Shown: in pieces, positions 54,113-61,202 of the stretch
Position numbering within the stretch: position 1 is the first letter of the stretch
How the letters are laid out: each line of letters starts with the position of its first letter
Source of the DNA: Marinimicrobium sp. C6131
GTDB lineage: Bacteria > Pseudomonadota > Gammaproteobacteria > Pseudomonadales > Cellvibrionaceae
Assembly (NCBI RefSeq): GCF_026153455.1
Contig: NZ_CP110629.1
Location: forward strand, 1,302,001-1,366,000
Direction of reading: 5' to 3'
Length of the DNA: 64,000 nt
Made by a program: the position numbers and the translations under genes
The notes under the pieces: generated by a model
Seen by the model: only the letters and a program-made list of their open reading frames with translations
The model's database searches: none
What the model was told of the DNA's origin: nothing

Positions 54113-55867
54113 ATGGACTCACTCCAGACAACCATGAGACAGACACCGGACACGATGAAACCCATGAGACAGCTCGCGACCCTCTTGAAGGCGACCCTAT
54201 TGATAACCTTGCTACTGGCCAGTCACGTTCAGGCCCAGGAGCTCATCGCCAAGGTCGACCGCCAGACCATCGGGCTGAACGACACCCTGACCCTCACGGT
54301 GCGCCAGACCGGTCGGACGCTATCGGGCGGCCCGGATTTTGACGGCCTGCGCCGCGACTTCGACATTCTCAGCAATCAGCGCAGCCACCAAATGCGGATC
54401 GTCAATGGCGATATGGAAGGCTGGACCGAGTGGCGCCTGATGCTGGCACCCAAACGGGCCGGTACCCTCAACATCCCCGCCTTCGAATTCGACGGGAATC
54501 GCAGTGAACCCCTTACGGTGACGGTGCAGGAACGACAGCAACAGCCCGACAGCGACGGTCGGGATATTTTTGTGGAAACCGAACTGGATAAAGAGCGTGT
54601 CCACGTTCAGGAGCAGATCCTGTTCACGGTGCGCCTGTACAGCCGGGTCAACCTGGACGGTGCCGAAATTCAGCCCCTCGAACTGAACGATGCCGTTATC
54701 AAAGCCGTCAATGAAGAGAATTACATCACCCAGATCGATGGGCGTCAGCACATCGTTCTGGAAACCACCTTCGCCCTCTTTCCCCAGCGCAGCGGTAGCC
54801 TGGACATCCCCTCCCTGGTGTACGAGCTCGCGGTCAGCCGGGGACAGCGTGATTTCTGGGGCCGCAGCAGCCGGCAGCGGGTCCGCACCGAAGCCCTGAG
54901 CGTGACCGTGGACCCGACTCCGGATCACTACACCGGGGATACCTGGCTGCCCGCCCGCAACCTGCAACTGAGCGAACACTGGGGCACCGATCCGGGTTCC
55001 CTGCGCCAGGGAGAGCCCGTGACCCGACGTATCACCATTCAGGCGGACGGTCTGACCGCCGCGCAACTACCCGCCCTGACCCTGGAAGAAACCCCGGGCC
55101 TGACACTTTACCCGGACCGCCCACAAACCGAAGAGCAGGTCAACGCGAGCGGTGTCCAGAGCACCAGCACCCTGACCCTGGCGATGGTGCCCAACCAGAG
55201 CGGACGCCTCGAGATTCCGGCGGTCACCCTGACCTGGTGGGACACGGAAGCCGATCAGATGCGTACCGCCGAACTGCCGGCCAGCACCGTTAATGTCACC
55301 GCCGTGCCCGGTGCCGCCCCCGCCTCCGAGGTCACGCCATCCCGTGAGCGCGACAACGGCGACGCCGCCACCGCTGCCCGCCAGACCGCAAGTGGCCCAA
55401 CGCCGCTGGTCACCATAGTACTGGGCATAGCCACCGCGCTCCTGTCAGCCTTGAGCCTCTGGCTCGCCTTCCTCGTCTGGCGCCTGAAGACCGATCTTGC
55501 GACGCGAGAGGCGCAGGCCCGAGGCGAGAGAGACCGGGCCCGGGCCGCCCGCGGCCGAGCCTGGCAAGGCGTCAAACGCGCCGCCAAAGCCGATGATCTG
55601 CACGCGCTGCGCCGGGCCCTGCTCGACTGGGGAGCCGCCATCTGGCCCGAGGTGCCCCCCCGAGGTCTGACCGATCTGGCCGAGCGACTCGACGACGACG
55701 TGGCAAGGGCGCGGCTGCAGGAGTTGGACGCCATACTGTTCAAGGGTGAGCCCGACTCGCCGTTCGACACCGCTGCCCTGCTTCAGGCATTGAATCAGAG
55801 CCGGGCCGGTCAGCGGTCCGGACGTACCGATACCGGGGGACTCAAACCCCTGTATCCCAATCCCTGA
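54113..55867 (+). CDS. BatD family protein
   Basis: Protein of 584 aa with a signal peptide (residues ~18-45, ending SHVQAQE), an extended periplasmic beta-rich region (BatD/oxygen-tolerance family), a late membrane span near residues 435-455 (LVTIVLGIATALLSALSLWLAF) and a basic cytoplasmic tail. ATG 54113 is 2 bp after the upstream stop with gaggag 11 bases before it; internal ATGs at 54134 and 54155 are alternatives closer to the signal peptide. It ends with a TGA that overlaps the start of the GIY-YIG gene. Confidence 0.87.
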   Translation: MDSLQTTMRQTPDTMKPMRQLATLLKATLLITLLLASHVQAQELIAKVDRQTIGLNDTLTLTVRQTGRTLSGGPDFDGLRRDFDILSNQRSHQMRIVNGDMEGWTEWRLMLAPKRAGTLNIPAFEFDGNRSEPLTVTVQERQQQPDSDGRDIFVETELDKERVHVQEQILFTVRLYSRVNLDGAEIQPLELNDAVIKAVNEENYITQIDGRQHIVLETTFALFPQRSGSLDIPSLVYELAVSRGQRDFWGRSSRQRVRTEALSVTVDPTPDHYTGDTWLPARNLQLSEHWGTDPGSLRQGEPVTRRITIQADGLTAAQLPALTLEETPGLTLYPDRPQTEEQVNASGVQSTSTLTLAMVPNQSGRLEIPAVTLTWWDTEADQMRTAELPASTVNVTAVPGAAPASEVTPSRERDNGDAATAARQTASGPTPLVTIVLGIATALLSALSLWLAFLVWRLKTDLATREAQARGERDRARAARGRAWQGVKRAAKADDLHALRRALLDWGAAIWPEVPPRGLTDLAERLDDDVARARLQELDAILFKGEPDSPFDTAALLQALNQSRAGQRSGRTDTGGLKPLYPNP

Positions 55868-56157
55868 TGGCGGGCCACCGGTGGCAGGTTTACATCATTC
55901 TCGGTGACGATGGCCGGTACTACACCGGCATCACCACCGATGTCGTCCGCCGCTGGAAGGAACATCGCAGTGGGCCACGCGGGGCACGCTATTTTCGCGG
56001 ACGGCAACCCCGGCAGTTGTGCTACCTGGAGCTCCACCCGGACCGCTCCAGCGCCAGCCGGCGGGAATACGCGATCAAGCAGCTGTCACGCACGGCCAAA
56101 GAACAACTGATCGCCAGCGCACCCGCTCCGGCCATCGACCCGGAGGCCGCCGAATGA
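55867..56157 (+). CDS. GIY-YIG nuclease superfamily protein
   Basis: Small protein of 96 aa consisting of one GIY-YIG domain of the YhbQ type. The motif is seen as WQVYIILGDDGRYYTGIT, with the conserved Arg in VVRRWKEHR and the Glu in CYLELHPDRSSASRREYAIKQL. YhbQ-type proteins are structure-specific nucleases or inactive relatives; the DNA or RNA substrate here is unknown. Start and stop overlap both neighbours (TGATG before, ATGA after), so it is translated together with the Bat genes. Confidence 0.88.
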   Translation: MAGHRWQVYIILGDDGRYYTGITTDVVRRWKEHRSGPRGARYFRGRQPRQLCYLELHPDRSSASRREYAIKQLSRTAKEQLIASAPAPAIDPEAAE

Positions 56158-56759
56158 GCCGTGCTCTCTGCCCCCGCTGCGAACGACCGGAGCGAGCCTG
56201 TATCTGCCAATGGGTTCAACGGACCGACAACCACGTGTCTCTGCTGATTCTGCAGCACCCGGAGGAAGAACACCGGGCCAAAAACAGCGCCCGACTGCTT
56301 GACCTCAGCCTGCAACACAGTCAACGGGTGGTCGGTGAACACTGGTCCGATGCGGAGTTGCACAGGCTGCTCGCCCGGGCCGATGAATCCATACTGCTTT
56401 ACCCGGATACCGACGATGTGCCCGCCCCCCGATATCTCGACGTGTCAGAGGGCTCTGGGTTGACGGATGCGGCGCCCCGTCACCGGCAACTGGTGGTGCT
56501 TGATGCCACCTGGCGCAAAAGCCGCAAAATGCTCTACCTTAACCCGCCGCTGCACACCCTGCCGCGGCTGGCTCTGACCGATACCCCGCCATCGCGCTAC
56601 CGGATTCGCCGGGCTCGCAAGCCCGGTCAGCTCTCCACCCTGGAAGCCTGCTGTTATGCACTGGCGCATCTGGAGGGCGAGCGCGTAGACTATGGACCTT
56701 TACTCGACGCTTTTGACGGCTTCAACGATCAGCAACTCGCGTTTCGACCGAAGCCGTAA
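56154..56759 (+). CDS. tapT: tRNA-uridine aminocarboxypropyltransferase (DTW domain)
   Basis: SAM-dependent DTW-domain enzyme; TapT (YfiP) of E. coli forms acp3U47 in tRNA. The 201-aa product starts with a zinc-knuckle-like CPRCERPERACICQW, has the DTW motif as VVLDATWRKSRKML near residue 110 and a late LSTLEACCYALAHLE. I started it at ATG 56154, which overlaps the previous stop as ATGA. Which of the two TapT-type families it belongs to cannot be decided by eye. Confidence 0.85.
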   Translation: MSRALCPRCERPERACICQWVQRTDNHVSLLILQHPEEEHRAKNSARLLDLSLQHSQRVVGEHWSDAELHRLLARADESILLYPDTDDVPAPRYLDVSEGSGLTDAAPRHRQLVVLDATWRKSRKMLYLNPPLHTLPRLALTDTPPSRYRIRRARKPGQLSTLEACCYALAHLEGERVDYGPLLDAFDGFNDQQLAFRPKP

Positions 56760-56785
56760 ACCGATACCGGAGATTGTGAGACTTT

Positions 56786-59722
56786 ATGACCCACACCAGC
56801 CATGCCGCTTTTGAGCACCTGCGCAGCCAGACCATCGACTCCCTGAACCTGCGGGTGGAGGAGTACCAGCACAAAGTGACCGGCGCTCAGCATATCCACC
56901 TCGCCAGCGACAATCCGGAGAACGTTTTTCTGGTCGCCCTGCGCACCGTGCCCCAGGACTCCCGCGGAGTGGCCCACATTCTCGAGCACACCGCGCTGTG
57001 CGGCAGCGAAAAGTACCCGGTGCGCGATCCGTTTTTCATGATGATCCGCCGGTCCCTGAACACCTTCATGAACGCTTTCACCAGTCCGGACTGGACCGCC
57101 TACCCCTTCGCCAGTCAGAACCGCAAGGATTTCGACAACCTGCTGGATGTGTATCTGGATGCGGTGTTTTTCTCCCGTCTGGACGAGTTGGACTTTGCCC
57201 AGGAAGGCCATCGCCTGGAGTTCAAGGAACCGGACAACCCCGACTCCCCGCTGACCTTCAAAGGCGTGGTGTTCAACGAAATGAAAGGCGCCATGAGCTC
57301 GGTGCCCGCACAACTGTGGCAGTCGCTGTGTCGCTACCTGTTCCCGACCACCACCTATCACCACAACAGCGGCGGCGATCCCGAGCACATCCCGGATCTG
57401 ACCTACGAGCAACTCAAGCATTTCTATCGCACCCATTACCATCCGAGTAACGCGATTTTCATGACCTACGGCGACATTCCCGCGGAGGAGCATCAGGCCA
57501 AGTTTGAAGCCAAAGCCCTGCACCGCTTCGAGCGTCTGAATGATGTCATTGCCGTAGGCGAAGAAAAGCGTTACCACGCCCCCATCGCGGTGGAAGAAGC
57601 CTACCCGCTGGAGGAAGGTGAGGACCCGACGCACAAGACCCATGTCGTCATGGGCTGGCTGCTCGGCAACATCACCGATCTGGATCAGACGCTGGAGAGC
57701 CAACTGATGACGGCTGTCCTGCTGGATAACAGCGCATCCCCCCTGCTGCATGCGCTGGAAACCTCCGACCTGGGCCAGGCCCCCTCGCCGCTGTGCGGAC
57801 TGGATGATTCCCAGTACGAGCTGGCCTTCGCCTGCGGACTGGAAGGCTGTCAGTTGGAGAAGGTTCCGGAAGTGGAACAACTGATACTGGGAACTCTGGA
57901 ACGGGTAGCCGAAGAAGGCGTGCCCCAGGAACTGATTGAAAGCGCCCTGCACCAGTTGGAACTGCAGCAGCGTGAGGTCGGTGGGGACGGTTTTCCCTAT
58001 GGCCTGCAACTGATCATGAACAGCCTGCCCGCGGCCACCCACCGGGCCGATCCCATCGCCCTGCTCGACCTGGATTCGGCTCTGGTGAAACTGCGGGAAA
58101 AGGTCCGGAGCCCCGATTTCATTCCCTCGCTGGTGCGCCGTTGGTTGCTCGACAACCCCCACCGTTTACGCCTGACCTTACGCCCGGACAGCCAGTTCAC
58201 CCGCCGGGCCCAGGAGGCCGAACAAAAACGGTTGGCCGATATCAGCGCCAAACTCACCGACGACGATCGCCAGTGGATTGTGCAGCGCGCCAAAGCCCTG
58301 CAGGAGCGCCAGGTACAGAAAGACGACGACAGCATCCTGCCCAAAGTCGGCCTGGAAGACATTCCCAAGACCATGGCGTATGTCGAAGGCAGCCGGGAAA
58401 CCCTCGACCCGAAGAACCCCGCCAGCGACCCGCTGCGCCGCTACGGTGCCGGCACCAACGGCCTGGTGTACGAACAGGTCACCTGCAAGCTCCCGGACAT
58501 CAGCGATGAGGAGCAGCCGCTGCTGCCGCTCTATTGCAACGCCCTGACCGAAGTCGGTCTGGGCAACCTCGACTACCTGGAGACCCAGCGCTGGCAGGCA
58601 AGCGCGGTGGGCGGCATCAGCGCGTCGGCGACGGTGCGCGGCACCACCGATGATGTGCAGAACATCGACGCCTATTTCACTCTGGGGTCCAAGGCACTGA
58701 ACCGCAATGCCGGGGCCATGAACGAACTGTTGCGCGCAACCCTGACCGAGCCGCGCTTTGACGAGCACAACCGGCTCAAAGAGCTGGTTTCGCAGATGCG
58801 CGCCCGCCGTGAACAGAGCATCACCGGCAACGGCCACAGCCTGGCGATGCTGGCCGCCTGCGCCGGCATGGCCCCCTCGGCTCGCCTGACGCACCGGATT
58901 GGCGGCCTCGAGGGCATCGCCCACCTGAAGCGGCTGGATCAGGCCCTGAAGGACGGCGAATCCCTGAAAGCCTACGCCGCCCAATTGGAAGGCATCCATG
59001 CCCGCCTGCGGGTCGCACCACGGGAGTTCCTGCTGATAGGAGAACCCCATCAGCTCGACGAGCTGCGCGACACCGTGCAGTCTCACTGGCCCAGCGAGCC
59101 GCCGGTGGCCGATTTCCGGTCCTTCGGACTGCCCGCCGTTCACGAGCCGGTCCGCGAGGGCTGGCTGACCAACACCCAGGTCAACTTCTGCGCCCAGGCC
59201 TACCCGACGGTGCCCTCGGAGCACCCGGACGCGGCCGCCCTGACGGTGTTGGCCGGCTTCCTGCGCAACGGTTATCTGCACCGGACCATTCGCGAGCAGG
59301 GCGGTGCCTACGGCGGCGGTGCCAGCCAGGACAACAATATCGCGGCCTTCCGCTTCTTCTCCTACCGGGATCCCCGCCTGGCGGATACTCTGAAGGATTT
59401 CGAGGCGGCCGTGGATTGGCTGTTGTCCAGCGAACACGAGTGGCAGCCGTTGGAGGAGGCGATTCTGGGGGTGGTCAGCAGTTTGGACAAGCCCGCCTCT
59501 CCGGCCGGTGAAGCCCGCCAGACCTATCAGGCGGAGCTGTTTGGCCGCACCCGTGAAAAGCGCGAAACCTTCCGCAACCGGGTGCTGGGCGTCACCCTGG
59601 CCGATATCCAGCGCGTGGCCAATGAGTACCTGAAACCAGAACGGGCCAGCACGGCGGTGGTCAGTCACAGTGGAGAACGAGCGGTTCTGGAAAGTTTGGG
59701 ATTGGAGTTGCGCGAGCTTTAA
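56786..59722 (+). CDS. M16C family zinc metallopeptidase (PreP-like)
   Basis: Large insulinase-type peptidase, 978 aa, of the presequence-protease (M16C) group, which degrade short unstructured peptides inside a closed chamber. The inverted zinc motif is HILEH at residues 64-68 with the downstream Glu in KGVVFNEMKGAMSS. The four-domain length and the central M16C-associated region (about residues 470-700) are present. A signal peptide is not evident, so it is probably cytoplasmic. It begins 26 bp after the tapT stop and may share the operon. Confidence 0.92.
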   Translation: MTHTSHAAFEHLRSQTIDSLNLRVEEYQHKVTGAQHIHLASDNPENVFLVALRTVPQDSRGVAHILEHTALCGSEKYPVRDPFFMMIRRSLNTFMNAFTSPDWTAYPFASQNRKDFDNLLDVYLDAVFFSRLDELDFAQEGHRLEFKEPDNPDSPLTFKGVVFNEMKGAMSSVPAQLWQSLCRYLFPTTTYHHNSGGDPEHIPDLTYEQLKHFYRTHYHPSNAIFMTYGDIPAEEHQAKFEAKALHRFERLNDVIAVGEEKRYHAPIAVEEAYPLEEGEDPTHKTHVVMGWLLGNITDLDQTLESQLMTAVLLDNSASPLLHALETSDLGQAPSPLCGLDDSQYELAFACGLEGCQLEKVPEVEQLILGTLERVAEEGVPQELIESALHQLELQQREVGGDGFPYGLQLIMNSLPAATHRADPIALLDLDSALVKLREKVRSPDFIPSLVRRWLLDNPHRLRLTLRPDSQFTRRAQEAEQKRLADISAKLTDDDRQWIVQRAKALQERQVQKDDDSILPKVGLEDIPKTMAYVEGSRETLDPKNPASDPLRRYGAGTNGLVYEQVTCKLPDISDEEQPLLPLYCNALTEVGLGNLDYLETQRWQASAVGGISASATVRGTTDDVQNIDAYFTLGSKALNRNAGAMNELLRATLTEPRFDEHNRLKELVSQMRARREQSITGNGHSLAMLAACAGMAPSARLTHRIGGLEGIAHLKRLDQALKDGESLKAYAAQLEGIHARLRVAPREFLLIGEPHQLDELRDTVQSHWPSEPPVADFRSFGLPAVHEPVREGWLTNTQVNFCAQAYPTVPSEHPDAAALTVLAGFLRNGYLHRTIREQGGAYGGGASQDNNIAAFRFFSYRDPRLADTLKDFEAAVDWLLSSEHEWQPLEEAILGVVSSLDKPASPAGEARQTYQAELFGRTREKRETFRNRVLGVTLADIQRVANEYLKPERASTAVVSHSGERAVLESLGLELREL

Positions 59723-59821
59723 AGGGGTATGTTTGTCATTGGCTAAGTAACTTCGGAAGGAATGCTCCGCCTGGGTAGCCGTTAGTAAAGAAGGTGCAGA
59801 GAATAGGTGACGCCCGGGCCA

Positions 59822-59919
59822 TGAGGGGGAAACCCTTTCAAGACACGCCGTGAACCCATCCCTGGGGGCTCGACGCGCGGAGTCCCTCCGCTTACGGTCT
59901 TGAAAGGGTTTCCCCCTCA
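59822..59919 (+). repeat. Palindrome C (type II), 23-bp perfect arms
   Basis: Arms 59822-59844 (tgagggggaaaccc...caagac) and 59897-59919 are perfectly complementary over 23 bp; an adjoining gggcc/ggccc extends the stem past one mismatch. The 52-bp interior holds acgccgtgaacccatcc, ctgggggctc and the gcggag/ctccgc hairpin. Palindrome B is its reverse complement plus a ~51-bp insert, with different arms. Confidence 0.9.
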
Positions 59920-60011
59920 CGGCCCTCAGTGCCGGATATTACTTGGGTTGTTACACAAGCCCTCTTTTGAAAGGTCCGAGTTCCCGGAACGTTACACTGG
60001 CACCGCGGAGG

Positions 60012-60159
60012 CTGGGTAACCCCTTGTGAGACCGTCACCCGCCTGGACGCCCCACATGGATGTGGGAAGTGTCCCGAAGCGCCCGGAGCGCGAAGGGGAC
60101 CGGCGGGTGATGAGCCCCCATGGATGGGTTCACGGCGTGTCTCACAAGGGGTTACCCAG
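60012..60159 (-). repeat. Palindrome D (type I), 21-bp perfect arms
   Basis: Arms 60012-60032 (ctgggtaaccccttgtgagac, first 20 shown as ctgggtaaccccttgtgaga) and 60139-60159 are perfectly complementary over 21 bp. The 106-bp interior equals palindrome A's interior in reverse complement plus about 53 bp inserted in the loop of the cacccgcc/ggcgggtg hairpin; the insert has its own hairpins, including cccacatggatgtggg. Confidence 0.9.
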
Positions 60160-60350
60160 GCGGAGCACTGCCTACGAAGCAAAAAGAATAGTCCTCTCCA
60201 AACATCGGGACGGTTTCTAACGTGTGCAGCCGCTTCGGCACATCGACACCTCAAACCGCGACCTGTTATGTAGTTTTCGACGGCAAAGTGCTTTAGGATT
60301 CCCGAGGCGATCCCAAGCCGGTAACATACGATGGTGACAACGGACTAACT

Positions 60351-61202
60351 ATGCCCCAGCCACCCCTGGAATACAGCGCCGCCACCCACGCGGGTCACAA
60401 GCGCGACAACAACGAAGACACCTACCTGAGCCTGCCCGAACGCGGCCTCTGGTTAGTGGCCGACGGCATGGGGGGCCATGAAGCCGGAGAAGTCGCCAGT
60501 GCCATCGTCCGGGATACCCTCCTGGACCAGCAACACAAAAGCCTCACCCAAGCCATTCAGGCCTCGCACCGGGCCGTACTCAAGGCCGCCGCCAATGGCG
60601 AGGGCGCACCGGGCATGGGCTCCACCATCGTCGCCCTGCGCAGCCGGGATGACGACTACGAAGTCGCCTGGGTGGGAGACAGTCGGGCCTACCTCTGGAC
60701 CCACACCGAAGACGGCGGTCGACTCGAGCGCCTGACCACCGACCACTCCTACGTGCAGATGCTGCTCGCCTCCGGCGTGATTGAGGAAGCGGAGGTCGAG
60801 GGCCATCCGGATAAAAACATCATCACCCAATGCCTGGGTTCCTATGAACTGCAGGAGGTCAAGGTCGACTCAGTGCGCGGCCAATGGCTGAAGGATCAGT
60901 GGATTCTGCTGTGCAGCGACGGGCTCACCGACGAGCTGGATGACGAAGCCCTGGCCCGGTTGCTGTTTCGCTGCCGCAGCCCGCGCGCGGCCGTCAACCG
61001 GCTGATGCGAGCCGCACTGGACGCCGGCGGACGGGACAATATTACCCTGCAGCTGATTCAGTCACCGCTGAGCCGGCGCTCGCGCTGGAGCACTCTGTGG
61101 CAGTGGGTGCCACACATTACCGGTCGACGTGGCCCGGATCTGGCCCTATACGCCACCGCCCTCCTGTCACTGGCATTAGTGCTCTATTGGGTGGCCCGGT
61201 AA
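60351..61202 (+). CDS. PP2C family Ser/Thr protein phosphatase
   Basis: Metal-dependent protein phosphatase of 283 aa, followed by a C-terminal membrane anchor (residues ~263-281, LALYATALLSLALVLYWV). The PP2C motifs are HKRDNNEDTY, LVADGMGGHEAGEVAS, YEVAWVGDSRAYLW, LLCSDGLTDELDDEAL and GGRDNITLQLI. Its stop overlaps the start of the kinase gene (TAATG), a classical phosphatase-kinase pair in which PP2C would reverse the kinase's phosphorylation. Confidence 0.92.
   Translation: MPQPPLEYSAATHAGHKRDNNEDTYLSLPERGLWLVADGMGGHEAGEVASAIVRDTLLDQQHKSLTQAIQASHRAVLKAAANGEGAPGMGSTIVALRSRDDDYEVAWVGDSRAYLWTHTEDGGRLERLTTDHSYVQMLLASGVIEEAEVEGHPDKNIITQCLGSYELQEVKVDSVRGQWLKDQWILLCSDGLTDELDDEALARLLFRCRSPRAAVNRLMRAALDAGGRDNITLQLIQSPLSRRSRWSTLWQWVPHITGRRGPDLALYATALLSLALVLYWVAR

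Larger units (their letters stand above)
59763..60167 (-). repeat. Composite palindromic element, copy 2
   Basis: A 405-bp element bounded by perfect 15-bp terminal inverted repeats: tgctccgcctgggta (59763-59777) and tacccaggcggagca (60153-60167). Inside are palindrome C (type II, 59822-59919) and palindrome D (type I, 60012-60159). Read on the minus strand it has the same module order as copy 1 at 15541-15935: type I palindrome, spacer, inverted type II palindrome, spacer, terminal arm. Size, terminal repeats and lack of coding capacity are MITE-like. No target-site duplication was recognised. Confidence 0.8.
59723..60350. other. Gene-free repeat-rich region upstream of PP2C gene
   Basis: About 630 bp between co-oriented genes. 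59763-60167 is copy 2 of the composite palindromic element, described separately. 60168-60350 is the probable promoter region of the phosphatase-kinase pair; no clear consensus promoter is visible. No supportable gene is present. Confidence 0.8.
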
